Origin: Myroides profundi
Lineage (GTDB): Bacteria > Bacteroidota > Bacteroidia > Flavobacteriales > Flavobacteriaceae
Length of the DNA: 64,000 bases
Direction of reading: 5' to 3'
NCBI RefSeq assembly: GCF_000833025.1
Contig: NZ_CP010817.1
Coordinates: forward strand, 1,364,001 to 1,428,000
Numbering within the stretch: position 1 is the first letter of the stretch; every line of letters starts with the position of its first letter. The notes beneath the pieces were generated by a model that saw only the letters and a program-made list of their open reading frames with translations, made no database searches and had not been told where the DNA came from. This document shows positions 32,498 to 41,782 of this stretch, piece by piece. The position numbers and the translations under genes are program-made.

Positions 32498-34336
32498 CTC
32501 ATTTGACCTGGTACTTGTGATATAGTTGTCTCCCTCTAATTTTACAGAAGCTTTATAAGTACCTGCGTTAGTAGCTCTGTTGTTTTTATAGGTACCCGTT
32601 ACACCTAAAGGCAGTTCTCCTTCTAGTAGTAGTTCATGCTCCTTGCCATTGTAGGTTACTTCCTTCTTACTAAACTTGACTCCAGTGATACGTGCTTTTT
32701 CAATCGTAAGAGTTGCTGATTTTGTACCTAATAAGATATCCTTGAAATAGAATGACGCTATGACTTGGTAAATACCAGCATCAGTATATTCGCCTAGAGG
32801 CAGTTCTCCTTCTAATAGAAGTTCATGTTCTTTACCATGGTTTCCTATTGCTGTATGTGTATTATTAGTATAAGTAAGCGTTAGTTCTTGAGGTACTTCG
32901 CCTGTAACGGCTAGTGACTTTGGCTTACCATCATATATAAACGACTTATTTTTTAGCTCGACAAGTTTGGTGATATCAGCAGGTAATATGATTAGCTCAT
33001 TTGATCTTGTACTTGTGATATAATTGTCTCCCTCTAATTTTACAGAAGCTTTATAAGTACCTGCGTTAGTAGCTCTGTTGTTTTTATAGGTACCCGTTAC
33101 ACCTAAAGGCAGTTCTCCTTCTAGTAGTAGTTCATGCTCCTTGCCATTGTAGGTTACTTCCTTCTTACTAAACTTGACTCCAGTGATACGTGCTTTTTCA
33201 ATCGTAAGAGTTGCTGATTTTGTACCTAATAAGATATCCTTGAAATAGAATGACGCTATGACTTGGTAAATACCAGCATCAGTATATTCGCCTAGAGGCA
33301 GTTCTCCTTCTAATAGAAGTTCATGTTCTTTACCATGGTTTCCTATTGCTGTATGTGTATTATTAGTATAAGTAAGCGTTAGTTCTTGAGGTACTTCGCC
33401 TGTAACGGCTAGTGACTTTGGCTTACCATCATATATAAACGACTTACTTTTTAGCTCGACAAGTTTGGTGATATCAGCAGGTAATATGATTAGCTCATTT
33501 GATCTTGTACTTGTGATATAATTGTCTCCCTCTAATTTTACAGAAGCTTTGTAAGTACCTGCGTAAGTAGCTCTGTTATTTTTATAAGTTGCTGTTAAGC
33601 CTAGAGGTAATTCTCCTTCTAATAGAAGTTCATGTTCTTTGCCATTATAAGTTACTTCTTTCTTACTAAACTTGACTCCAGTGATACGTGCTTTTTCAAT
33701 CGTAAGAGTTGCTGATTTTGTACCTAATAAGATATCCTTGAAATAGAATGACGCTATGACTTGGTAAACACCAGTGTTGATGTACTCATTTTGATTGTAT
33801 TTTACAGTAACTAAGTTAGGTAAATTAGTAGCTTCAATCGAGATAACCTCTCCTGTATACGTCTCTGTTTTGTGCTCAAATATCACGTTGTCTAAAGAAG
33901 GTAATTCTTCTTGCTTCTTAGTGATAGACAAAGTTGCGGATAGTGTATAAGGCATCGGTGTATAATTACTACTACCACTTAATGTCGCTGTTACTTTATG
34001 GTTCCCTACGTAGGTTACTTCCTTCTTACTAAACTTGACTCCAGTGATACGTGCTTTTTCAATCGTAAGAGTTGCAGTATAAGTAAGTGTTAGCTCTTGT
34101 GGTATTTCGCCTGTAATGGCTAGTGACTTTGGCTTACCGTCATATATAAACGATTGACTCTTTAGCTCGACAAGTTTTGTGATATCAGCAGGAAGTATGA
34201 TTAGCTCATTTGATCTTGTACTTGTGATATAATTGTCTCCTGCTAAGGTAACTGAAGCTTTATAAGTACCTGCGTTAGTTCCAGTATTGTTCTTATAAGT
34301 TGCTGTTATGCATCGGTGTATAATTACTACTACCAC
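32468..34336 (-). CDS. MBG adhesin, internal chimeric fragment
   Basis: A 622-residue frame without signal peptide. It contains repeats of 498 bp (166 residues) instead of 663. The chimeric joint TAIGNH-GKEHELLLEGELPLG-EYTDAGIY occurs twice (DNA at about 32790-32840 and 33285-33338). These joints splice unrelated points of the MBG unit and delete part of each domain. The frame ends where the sequence jumps at about 32497. It is best read as a rearranged part of the same gene. Confidence 0.5.
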   Translation of the reverse strand: MVVVIIHRCITATYKNNTGTNAGTYKASVTLAGDNYITSTRSNELIILPADITKLVELKSQSFIYDGKPKSLAITGEIPQELTLTYTATLTIEKARITGVKFSKKEVTYVGNHKVTATLSGSSNYTPMPYTLSATLSITKKQEELPSLDNVIFEHKTETYTGEVISIEATNLPNLVTVKYNQNEYINTGVYQVIASFYFKDILLGTKSATLTIEKARITGVKFSKKEVTYNGKEHELLLEGELPLGLTATYKNNRATYAGTYKASVKLEGDNYITSTRSNELIILPADITKLVELKSKSFIYDGKPKSLAVTGEVPQELTLTYTNNTHTAIGNHGKEHELLLEGELPLGEYTDAGIYQVIASFYFKDILLGTKSATLTIEKARITGVKFSKKEVTYNGKEHELLLEGELPLGVTGTYKNNRATNAGTYKASVKLEGDNYITSTRSNELIILPADITKLVELKNKSFIYDGKPKSLAVTGEVPQELTLTYTNNTHTAIGNHGKEHELLLEGELPLGEYTDAGIYQVIASFYFKDILLGTKSATLTIEKARITGVKFSKKEVTYNGKEHELLLEGELPLGVTGTYKNNRATNAGTYKASVKLEGDNYITSTRSNELKNYLLLIM

Positions 34337-35025
34337 TTAATGTCGCTGTTACTTTATGGTTCCCTACGTAGGTTACTTCCTTCTTACTAAACTTGACTCC
34401 AGTGATACGTGCTTTTTCAATCGTAAGAGTTGCAGTATAAGTAAGTGTTAGCTCTTGTGGTATTTCGCCTGTAATGGCTAGTGACTTTGGCTTACCGTCA
34501 TATATAAACGATTGACTCTTTAGCTCGACAAGTTTTGTGATATCAGCAGGAAGTATGATTAGCTCATTTGATCTTGTACTTGTGATATAATTGTCTCCTG
34601 CTAAGGTAACTGAAGCTTTATAAGTACCTGCGTTAGTTCCAGTATTGTTCTTATAAGTTGCTGTTATGCATCGGTGTATAATTACTACTACCACTTAATG
34701 TCGCTGTTACTTTATGGTTCCCTACGTAGGTTACTTCCTTCTTACTAAACTTGACTCCAGTGATACGTGCTTTTTCAATCGTAAGAGTTGCAGTATAAGT
34801 AAGTGTTAGCTCTTGTGGTATTTCGCCTGTAATGGCTAGTGACTTTGGCTTACCGTCATATATAAACGATTGACTCTTTAGCTCGACAAGTTTTGTGATA
34901 TCAGCAGGAAGTATGATTAGCTCATTTGATCTTGTACTTGTGATATAATTGTCTCCTGCTAAGGTAACTGAAGCTTTATAAGTACCTGCGTTAGTTCCAG
35001 TATTGTTCTTATAAGTTGCTGTTAT
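33952..35025 (-). repeat. Three tandem identical 358-bp units inside the adhesin locus
   Basis: Units 33952-34309, 34310-34667 and 34668-35025 appear identical base for base, followed by a partial fourth copy to about 35150. Each unit joins two unrelated points of the MBG repeat (joints TGCTGTTAT-GCATCGGTG and GGTTCCCTACG-TAGGTTAC). Because 358 is not a multiple of three, each unit shifts the frame, giving the same 133-residue open frame again and again. Confidence 0.9.
34293..34694 (-). CDS. MBG adhesin fragment in a 358-bp unit (copy 1)
   Basis: 133-residue open frame, with a start inside an artificial joint (MVVVIIHRC) and an end at TPMHNSNL after a frameshifted joint. Its middle is MBG sequence (TNAGTYKASVTLAGDNYITS). 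It is not a free-standing gene; I list it because it occupies the interval. Confidence 0.25.
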   Translation of the reverse strand: MVVVIIHRCITATYKNNTGTNAGTYKASVTLAGDNYITSTRSNELIILPADITKLVELKSQSFIYDGKPKSLAITGEIPQELTLTYTATLTIEKARITGVKFSKKEVTYVGNHKVTATLSGSSNYTPMHNSNL

Positions 35026-35052
35026 GCATCGGTGTATAATTACTACTACCAC
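34651..35052 (-). CDS. MBG adhesin fragment in a 358-bp unit (copy 2)
   Basis: Same protein as the frame at 34293-34694, residue for residue, produced by the next identical 358-bp unit in a shifted frame. It overlaps its neighbours by 44 bp. Not an independent gene. Confidence 0.25.
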   Translation of the reverse strand: MVVVIIHRCITATYKNNTGTNAGTYKASVTLAGDNYITSTRSNELIILPADITKLVELKSQSFIYDGKPKSLAITGEIPQELTLTYTATLTIEKARITGVKFSKKEVTYVGNHKVTATLSGSSNYTPMHNSNL

Positions 35053-36055
35053 TTAATGTCGCTGTTACTTTATGGTTCCCTACGTAGGTTACTTCCTTCT
35101 TACTAAACTTGACTCCAGTGATACGTGCTTTTTCAATCGTAAGAGTTGCTGATTTTGTACCTAATAAGATATCTTTAAAGTAGAAGGAAGCTATGACTTG
35201 GTAAATACCAGCGTCAGTATATTGGTTTTTATCATAAGTTACTCTTACGTTATTAGGCAGGTTTGTTGCGTCAATCGAGATGAATTCTCCTGTATAGGTT
35301 TCAGTCTTGTGTTCAAAGATCACATTATCAAGTGATGGTAATTCTTCCTCTTTTTGTGTAATTGATAGCGTAGCAGATAGAGTATATGGTATTGGTGTGT
35401 AGTTGGAACTACCACTAAGTGTTGCTGTTACCGTGTGGTTCCCTACTTCTGTGTGTGTATTATTAGTATAAGTAAGTGTTAGCTCTTTAGGGACTTCACC
35501 TATAATAGCTAGTGATTTCGGCTTACCGTCATATATAAACGATTGACTCTTTAGCTCGACAAGTTTTGTGATATCAGCAGGAAGTATGATTAGCTCGTTT
35601 GATCTGGTACTTGTGATATAGTTCTCTCCTTCTAATTTTACAGAAACTTTATAAGTACCTGCATTCTTATGGATATTGTTTTTATAAGTAGCGGTTACCC
35701 CTATAGGTAGTTCTCCTTCTAATAGAAGTTCATGTTCTTTACCATCATAAGTTACTTCTTTTTTACTAAACTTGACCCCTGTGATACGTGCTTTCTCGAT
35801 AGTCAGTGTAGCAGACTTAGTTCCTAGTAGGATATCTTTAAAGTAGAATGACGCTATGACTTGGTAAATACCAGCATCAGTATATTGGTTTTTATCATAA
35901 GTTACTCTTACGTTATTAGGCAGGTTTGTTGCTTCAATTGAAATAACCTCTCCTGTATAGGTTTCTGTTTTATATTCAAAGATTACTTTGTCTAAAGAAG
36001 GTAATTCTTCTTGCTTCTTAGTGATAGACAAAGTTGCGGATAGTGTATAAGGCAT
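35009..36055 (-). CDS. MBG adhesin, internal fragment
   Basis: 348 residues covering about 1.5 super-repeats in normal order. It starts at MPYTLSATLSITKKQ inside a domain and ends in the first 358-bp joint (VTYVGNHKVTATL...TPMHNSNL). It is bounded upstream by the scrambled 36056-36410 stretch. Confidence 0.45.
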   Translation of the reverse strand: MPYTLSATLSITKKQEELPSLDKVIFEYKTETYTGEVISIEATNLPNNVRVTYDKNQYTDAGIYQVIASFYFKDILLGTKSATLTIEKARITGVKFSKKEVTYDGKEHELLLEGELPIGVTATYKNNIHKNAGTYKVSVKLEGENYITSTRSNELIILPADITKLVELKSQSFIYDGKPKSLAIIGEVPKELTLTYTNNTHTEVGNHTVTATLSGSSNYTPIPYTLSATLSITQKEEELPSLDNVIFEHKTETYTGEFISIDATNLPNNVRVTYDKNQYTDAGIYQVIASFYFKDILLGTKSATLTIEKARITGVKFSKKEVTYVGNHKVTATLSGSSNYTPMHNSNL

Positions 36056-36410
36056 CGGTGATTGTTTTTATAAGTAGCGGTTACGCCTAGAGGTAATTCG
36101 CCCTCTAGTAGAAGTTCGTGCTCTTTGCCATTATAAGTTACTTCTTTCTTACTAAATACGTGCTTTTTCGATAGTTAGTGTAGCGGATTTAGTTCCTAGT
36201 AGGATGTCCTTGAAATAGAATGACGCTATGACTTGGTAAACACCAGCATCAGTATACTGGTTCTTATCATAAGAGACTTTTACGTTATTAGGTAGGTTTG
36301 TTGCTTCTATTGAAATAACCTTTTGTACCTAATAAGATATCCTTGAAATAGAATGAAGCTATGACTTGGTAAATACCAGTGTTGATGTACTCATTTTGAT
36401 TGAAGTACCT
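36056..36410 (-). pseudogene. Scrambled MBG fragments with no long frame
   Basis: Four abrupt joins lie within 355 bp: at about 36059, at about 36156 (a 14-bp stretch normally between CTTACTAAA and TACGTGC is missing), at about 36320 and at about 36401. Each piece matches a different phase of the 663-bp repeat. No reading frame continues across it. Confidence 0.75.
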
Positions 36411-38131
36411 GCGTTAGTTCCAGTATTGTTCTTATAAGTTGCTGTTACGCCTAGAGGCAGTTCTCCTTCTAGTAGTAGTTCATGCTCCTTGCCATTGTAG
36501 GTTACTTCCTTCTTACTAAACTTGACTCCAGTGATACGTGCTTTTTCGATAGTTAGTGTAGCGGATTTAGTTCCTAGTAGGATGTCCTTGAAATAGAATG
36601 ACGCTATGACTTGGTAAACACCAGCATCAGTATACTGGTTCTTATCATAAGAGACTTTTACGTTATTAGGTAGGTTTGTTGCTTCTATTGAAATAACCTC
36701 TCCTGTATAGGTTTCTGTTTTATGTTCAAATAATACTTTATCAAGTGATGGTAACTCTTCTTGCTTCTTAGTAATAGACAAAGTTGCGGATAGGGTATAA
36801 GGCATTGGTGTATAATTACTACTACCACTTAATGTTGCTGTTACTTTATGATTGCCTACCTCTGTATGTGTATTATTAGTATAAGTAAGTGTTAGTTCTT
36901 GAGGGACTTCACCTGTAATGGCTAATGACTTTGGCTTACCATCATATATAAACGAATGGCTTTTTAGTTCGACTAATTGAGTGATATCGGCAGGTAGTAT
37001 GATTAGCTCATTTGATCTGGTACTTGTGATATAATTGTCTCCTTCTAATTTTACTGAAGTTTTATAAGTACCTGCGTTAGTTCCAGTATTGTTCTTATAA
37101 GTTGCGGTTATACCTAAAGGCAGTTCTCCTTCTAATAGAAGTTTATGTTCTTTGCCATTATAAGTTACTTCTTTCTTACTAAACTTGACTCCCGTGATAC
37201 GTGCTTTTTCAATCGTAAGAGTTGCAGACTTTGTACCTAGCAAAATATCCTTGAAATAGAATGATGCTATGATTTGGTAAACACCAGCATCAGTATATTG
37301 GTTTTTATCATAAGAGACTTTTACGTTATTAGGAAGGTTAGTAGCTTCAATTGAGATGATGTCTCCTGTATACGTCTCTGTTTTGTGTTCAAATAATACA
37401 TTATCAAGTAATGGTAATTCTTCTTGCTTTTTAGTAATGGATAGTGTAGCAGATAGGGTATAAGGCATTGGTGTATAATTACTACTACCACTTAATGTCG
37501 CTGTTACTTTATGGTTCCCTATTGCTGTGTGTGTATTGTTAGTATAAGTAAGTGTAAGTTCTTTAGGTACTTCACCTGTAATGGCTAATGACTTTGGCTT
37601 ACCGTCATATATAAACGACTCACTTTTTAGTTCCACTAATTGAGTGATATCAGCGGGAAGTATTATTAACTCATTTGATCTGGTACTTGTGATATAGTTG
37701 TCATCGGTTAAGGTAACTGAAGCTTTATAAATACCTGCGTTAGTCGCTCTATTGTTTTTATAAGTAGCGGTTACTCCTAGAGGTAGTTCACCCTCTAATA
37801 GTAACTCATGTTCTTTACCATCATAGGTTACTTCTTTTTTATTAAACTTAACTCCAGTGATGCGTGCTTTCTCGATAGTTAGTGTAGCAGACTTAGTACC
37901 TAGCAAAATATCCTTGAAATAGAATGATGCTATGACTTGGTAAACACCAGCATCAGTATATTGATTCTTATCGTAAGTTACTCTTACGTTATTAGGAAGG
38001 TTTGTTGCTTCTATTGAGATGACCTCTCCTGTATATGTTTCTGTTTTGTGTTCAAAGATTACTTTGTCTAAAGAAGGTAACTCTTCTTGCTTCTTAGTAA
38101 TAGACAAAGTTGCGGATAGTGTATAAGGCAT
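36359..38131 (-). CDS. MBG adhesin, internal part
   Basis: 590 residues from the first ATG, but the frame is open back to the deletion near 38265. It contains about 2.6 super-repeats in perfect 663-bp register (VKVSYDKNQYTDAGVYQVIA, ITGVKFSKKEVTYNGKEHEL, KLVELKS-type subdomains). It ends at TNAGTSIKMSTSTLVF, where the scrambled stretch begins. Confidence 0.6.
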   Translation of the reverse strand: MPYTLSATLSITKKQEELPSLDKVIFEHKTETYTGEVISIEATNLPNNVRVTYDKNQYTDAGVYQVIASFYFKDILLGTKSATLTIEKARITGVKFNKKEVTYDGKEHELLLEGELPLGVTATYKNNRATNAGIYKASVTLTDDNYITSTRSNELIILPADITQLVELKSESFIYDGKPKSLAITGEVPKELTLTYTNNTHTAIGNHKVTATLSGSSNYTPMPYTLSATLSITKKQEELPLLDNVLFEHKTETYTGDIISIEATNLPNNVKVSYDKNQYTDAGVYQIIASFYFKDILLGTKSATLTIEKARITGVKFSKKEVTYNGKEHKLLLEGELPLGITATYKNNTGTNAGTYKTSVKLEGDNYITSTRSNELIILPADITQLVELKSHSFIYDGKPKSLAITGEVPQELTLTYTNNTHTEVGNHKVTATLSGSSNYTPMPYTLSATLSITKKQEELPSLDKVLFEHKTETYTGEVISIEATNLPNNVKVSYDKNQYTDAGVYQVIASFYFKDILLGTKSATLTIEKARITGVKFSKKEVTYNGKEHELLLEGELPLGVTATYKNNTGTNAGTSIKMSTSTLVFTKS

Positions 38132-38247
38132 TGGTGTATAGTTTGAACTACCACTTAATGTTGCTGTTACTGTGTGATTACCTACTTCTGTATGTGTATT
38201 GTTAGCATAAGTAAGCGTTAGTTCTTGAGGTACTTCGCCTGTAATGG

Positions 38248-40200
38248 CTAGTGATTTCGGTTTACATCATATATAAATGACTCACTTTTTAGCACAACAA
38301 GTTGAGTGATATCAGCAGGTAATATGATTAGCTCATTTGATCTAGTACTTGTGATATAGTTGTCTCCTGCTAAGGTAACTGAAGCTTTATAAGTACCAGC
38401 ATTCTTATGGATATTGTTTTTATAAGTAGCGGTTACGCCTAGAGGTAATTCGCCCTCTAGTAGAAGTTCGTGCTCTTTGCCATTATAAGTTACTTCTTTC
38501 TTACTAAACTTGACTCCTGTGATACGTGCTTTTTCAATCGTAAGAGTTGCTGATTTTGTACCTAATAAGATATCCTTGAAATAGAATGAAGCTATGACTT
38601 GGTAAATACCAGTGTTGATGTACTCATTTTGATTGTATTTTACAGTAACTAAGTTAGGAAGGTTCGTTGCTTCGATTGAAATAATATCTCCAGTGTACGT
38701 TTCAGTTTTGTGTTCAAAGATTACATTATCTAGGGGTGGTAGTTCTTCTTGTCCTTCAGTAATAGACAAAGTTGCAGATACTCTATATGGCATCGGAGCA
38801 TAGTTATCACTACCTGTAATAGTAGCTTCAACTTTATGGTTTCCTATAGTATTTTGCCCATTATTTTTATAAGATACTTTTAATTCCTTAGGTAAAGGAG
38901 AGGTGATTTTTAAAAATCTAATAATTCCATCATATTTAAATGTTTGACTTTTAAATTCAATAATTTGGGTTAAGTCAATAGGAGAGATTGTTAAGGTGTT
39001 TGATCTCGTACTTGTAATATAATTGTCTCCTGTAAGTTTTACAGTAGCTTTATAAGTACCAGCATTGGTATGTTTATTATTAGAGTAAATAGCAGTCACT
39101 CCTTTAGGTAGTTCTCCTTTTAGTAATAGTGTATGTGGTTCGCCATTATATAAAACAGATGTTTTATTAAATGTAACTCCTGTAATTCGCGCCTTTTCGA
39201 TTGTTAGAAAAGCAGTTTTGGTACCAATAAGAATATTTTTATAGTAAAAAGAAGCTTTTATTTGATAGTTACCAACTTCTTGATAGTCGTTTTTACTGTA
39301 TTTTACAGTAATATTATTAGGTATATTGTTAGCTAATATGGGTATAGCTGATCCAGTATATGGGGTAGTAAGGTTTTCAAAAGTGATATTTTCTATAGTT
39401 GGAAGTTCTTCTGATATTTCCTCTTTAGTAATTGTTATTGTTGCTTTGATTTCTAGAGGAATAGGTGTGTAGTTTTTACTACCTGTTATTGTAGCAGTTA
39501 CTAAATGGAAACCTATTTCTGATTGATTATTACCTTTATAAGATATTGAAAGACCAGAAGGGAGATTTTGGTTTAGAAAAATAGACTTTGGTTGTCCATC
39601 ATAAACAAACATTTGACTAGTTAGGGTATATTTATTTGATATATCTATAGGGAGTATGGTAAGAGTGTTTGAACGAGTACTAGTAATATGATTTTTACCT
39701 GCTAGTCGTACACTCATTTTATATATTCCCGCATTGGTATGAGAGTTGTTTTTGTAAGTAGCAGTAACACCTACAGGTAATTCTCCAATTATTTCAAGAG
39801 AATGTTTAGTGCCATCATATACAACTTCTTTTTTTCGTAAAGTAATACCTGTAATTCTAGCTTTTGTAATATTTAGTCTAGCAGACTTTGTTGTAATTAA
39901 GATATTATTTTCATTATAGAAGTAAGCTTTTACCATATATGAACCAGCATTAACGAAGCCATTCTTATCGTATTTAACTGTTATATTATGAGGAACATTA
40001 GTTGGTTCATGATAAAAAGTCTCTCCTGTATAGGTAACAGTTTTTTCTTTAAAAACGAAATTGTAATATTTGTTATTAGAGTTATTTGTTTGGGAGGAGG
40101 AATTATCCAGTTTTGAATAGATATTACTATAAGAACGTTGTGAAAAAAGGCACAGTAGAATGCACAACAGAGAAAATAATTTTTTAACCATAACAAACAT
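38248..40200 (-). CDS. MBG adhesin, N-terminal part with signal peptide
   Basis: 650 residues. The signal peptide is VKKLFSLLCILLCLFSQRSYS; the start may be ATG 40200 or ATG 40191, which gives a neater n-region. A Ser/Asn-rich linker follows (SSSQTNNSNNKYYNF), then two more diverged MBG super-repeats and one typical one. The frame ends prematurely at SESFIYDVNRNH. Other copies read SFIYDGKPKS there, and one base is missing near 38265. Residue divergence is highest at this N-terminal end. Confidence 0.75.
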   Translation of the reverse strand: MFVMVKKLFSLLCILLCLFSQRSYSNIYSKLDNSSSQTNNSNNKYYNFVFKEKTVTYTGETFYHEPTNVPHNITVKYDKNGFVNAGSYMVKAYFYNENNILITTKSARLNITKARITGITLRKKEVVYDGTKHSLEIIGELPVGVTATYKNNSHTNAGIYKMSVRLAGKNHITSTRSNTLTILPIDISNKYTLTSQMFVYDGQPKSIFLNQNLPSGLSISYKGNNQSEIGFHLVTATITGSKNYTPIPLEIKATITITKEEISEELPTIENITFENLTTPYTGSAIPILANNIPNNITVKYSKNDYQEVGNYQIKASFYYKNILIGTKTAFLTIEKARITGVTFNKTSVLYNGEPHTLLLKGELPKGVTAIYSNNKHTNAGTYKATVKLTGDNYITSTRSNTLTISPIDLTQIIEFKSQTFKYDGIIRFLKITSPLPKELKVSYKNNGQNTIGNHKVEATITGSDNYAPMPYRVSATLSITEGQEELPPLDNVIFEHKTETYTGDIISIEATNLPNLVTVKYNQNEYINTGIYQVIASFYFKDILLGTKSATLTIEKARITGVKFSKKEVTYNGKEHELLLEGELPLGVTATYKNNIHKNAGTYKASVTLAGDNYITSTRSNELIILPADITQLVVLKSESFIYDVNRNH

Positions 40201-40430
40201 GTATTAACTTAAATTATTATATAAAGTATAGTATATCAGATGGATATATATAAATATACAGTCAGTGTGTAGATGATTAAAAGCTGACGTGTTAATTTGT
40301 TGTTATGTAGAGGTTACTAGGAGGTAAATATTTGTTTGATTAATTGTGTTTAAAGCAGTGTTCTTTGTTTGTATTCATATTTAGCTTTTAGGTAAAGGAG
40401 AATTAGATAATATAAGAGAGAAATTAAAAC
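40201..40430. other. Upstream region of the adhesin locus
   Basis: About 230 bp, AT-rich. It must hold the adhesin promoter (minus strand), but no clean TAnnTTTG with a spaced TTG was found. Confidence 0.35.
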
Positions 40431-40464
40431 AAAAAAGCGATGAAGATATCTTCATCGCTTTTTT
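40431..40464. terminator. Terminator after the small secreted protein gene
   Basis: A 34-bp perfect palindrome centred on GATATC, with A6 and T6 ends and arms GCGATGAAG / CTTCATCGC. It lies directly after the stop codon of the minus-strand gene at 40466. Confidence 0.85.
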
Positions 40465-40465
40465 G

Positions 40466-40933
40466 TTATTTCTTGGTAATTTCTTTTTGCGTTTGTACTT
40501 CTTTAGACTTTACTACTTCTTTAGCTTTTGTCCATTTAGATGGGTCTTCTTTTAAGTCTAGGTAGTATTCATAGAGCATTTTGGTTAGCTCTACTTCTAC
40601 GCGTTTGCCTATAAAGTGTTTATTCGTAGTAAAATATCCATTTACGATTCCGTCTTTTTTTACGATAGGAGGTTTATCTGCATGTATATTCCAAGGAGAA
40701 TAGCTACTAGTCTGGTCTCCGTAGATACCATATTTATTCCAGATAGACTTTTGGCTGTATAAGTTTCCATACGTTCCATAAGTATTCCATATCGAGTTAG
40801 CTTCTTTGGCATCACAGTTTAGGCAACCTAGATATTCTTCTTTACCATCATTGGTATATAACTCAAGCTTTTGGGCATAGGTACCAACACTTAATAAAAT
40901 AAAAAATAGTATATAATGGAAGTGTGTTTTCAT
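40466..40933 (-). CDS. Small secreted protein with SIWN-x-YG repeats
   Basis: 155 residues when started at ATG 40933, which puts the signal peptide (HYILFFILLSVGTYAQ) at the N-terminus; an upstream ATG (40987) would add 18 residues before it. The mature part has YLGCLNCDAKEANSIWNTYG, then a second SIWNKYGIYG and a third SPWNIHA-type repeat, followed by PPIVKKDGIVNGYFTTN. Such repeated S(I/P)WN..YG..YG units occur in small secreted proteins of several phyla, with unknown function. The tail is Lys/Glu-rich. Confidence 0.65.
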   Translation of the reverse strand: MKTHFHYILFFILLSVGTYAQKLELYTNDGKEEYLGCLNCDAKEANSIWNTYGTYGNLYSQKSIWNKYGIYGDQTSSYSPWNIHADKPPIVKKDGIVNGYFTTNKHFIGKRVEVELTKMLYEYYLDLKEDPSKWTKAKEVVKSKEVQTQKEITKK

Positions 40934-41242
40934 GTGTTCTTTTGTTTGTCGGCAAATTACGAAAAATTTCAAAATAAGAAATGTCAAATTTTAGCAATAT
41001 GCTTAAAAATACTGTAAACTGTAATTTTATTTTGATGAATGGCTTTTATGTTGTGTTTTTTACACTTTATACACAGAATAGGAAGGATGTCATTATTCTG
41101 TATTTAAGGTAATAAAAAGGAATTGTTTCTTAAATAAATGTGGTTTTTAGAATAGATTTAGGACTGTTTAATTAGGTCAAAAAGGAGAGATTTTGTATCT
41201 TGTATGTTTAGTTTTTCGCATTAAAAATACTTATTTGCTACT

Positions 41243-41779
41243 ATGCTTTTCAAATTATTTTATCTCTTTACTAAAATAGGACTTTTTACCATTGGTGGAG
41301 GGTATGCCGTAATTCCGCTGATCGAAAAAGAAATAGTTTCTCGAGACTGGTTAACCCAAGATGAGTTCTATGAACTCTTAGCTATAACCGAGTCTCTTCC
41401 TGGTGTGTTTGCTACAAATATAGCTGCCTTAGTGGGGTTTAAGATTAGCGGAGTAAAAGGGGGAGTAGTCGCTGCTTTAGGCACTATATTAGCTCCCTTT
41501 ACTATTATACTTCTCATAGCAGTTTTTTTTAGTCGATTTCAAGAAAATGTTTATGTGATAAAGGCGTTTAAAGCGCTCAGACCTGTAGTAGTAGCTCTCA
41601 TCTCGGCACCGTGTTATACTGCTATTCAAGCCAATAAAATGACAGCAAAGACGTTGATGTTTCCCTTAGTAGCTCTAGGCATGATGTGGGGATTAGGTGT
41701 GTCCCCTATTTGGATTGTAATAGGAGGTTGTGTGGGAGGGATCATATATTATAGTATAAAAGAAAAGAGTAAAGCATAA
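41243..41779 (+). CDS. Chromate transporter, short CHR protein 1
   Basis: 178 residues, one CHR domain with about 5-6 membrane segments. It starts LFYLFTKIGLFTIGGGYAVI, containing the CHR signature FTIGGGYAVIPL, and has ESLPGVFATNIAALVGFKIS. Short CHR proteins work as pairs. The second one starts 3 bp after this stop. They are annotated as chromate efflux, but the real substrate may be another oxyanion. Confidence 0.85.
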   Translation: MLFKLFYLFTKIGLFTIGGGYAVIPLIEKEIVSRDWLTQDEFYELLAITESLPGVFATNIAALVGFKISGVKGGVVAALGTILAPFTIILLIAVFFSRFQENVYVIKAFKALRPVVVALISAPCYTAIQANKMTAKTLMFPLVALGMMWGLGVSPIWIVIGGCVGGIIYYSIKEKSKA

Positions 41780-41782
41780 GAT

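Larger units (their letters stand above)
28410..40200 (-). pseudogene. Giant MBG-repeat T9SS-secreted adhesin locus, broken
   Basis: The 11.8-kb stretch reads as one original gene. It starts with a signal peptide (40200) and ends with a T9SS sorting domain (28410). Between them are tandem MBG/YDG-type beta domains of about 74 residues, arranged as 221-residue (663-bp) super-repeats. The 663-bp register is exact at 30994, 31657 and 32320 and at 36585, 37248 and 37911. The frame is broken by a 1-nt deletion near 38265 and by rearranged joins from about 32.5 to 36.4 kb. If intact it would encode roughly 3900 residues. MBG domains are found in large bacterial surface adhesins. Whether the breaks are biological or assembly errors cannot be told from the sequence. 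Confidence 0.75.

Noticed and set aside
28410..40200. CRISPR array or satellite DNA in the repeat-rich region
   Set aside because: The repeats are protein-coding (663-bp, multiple of three) with MBG-type domains, far longer than CRISPR repeats, and lack spacers.
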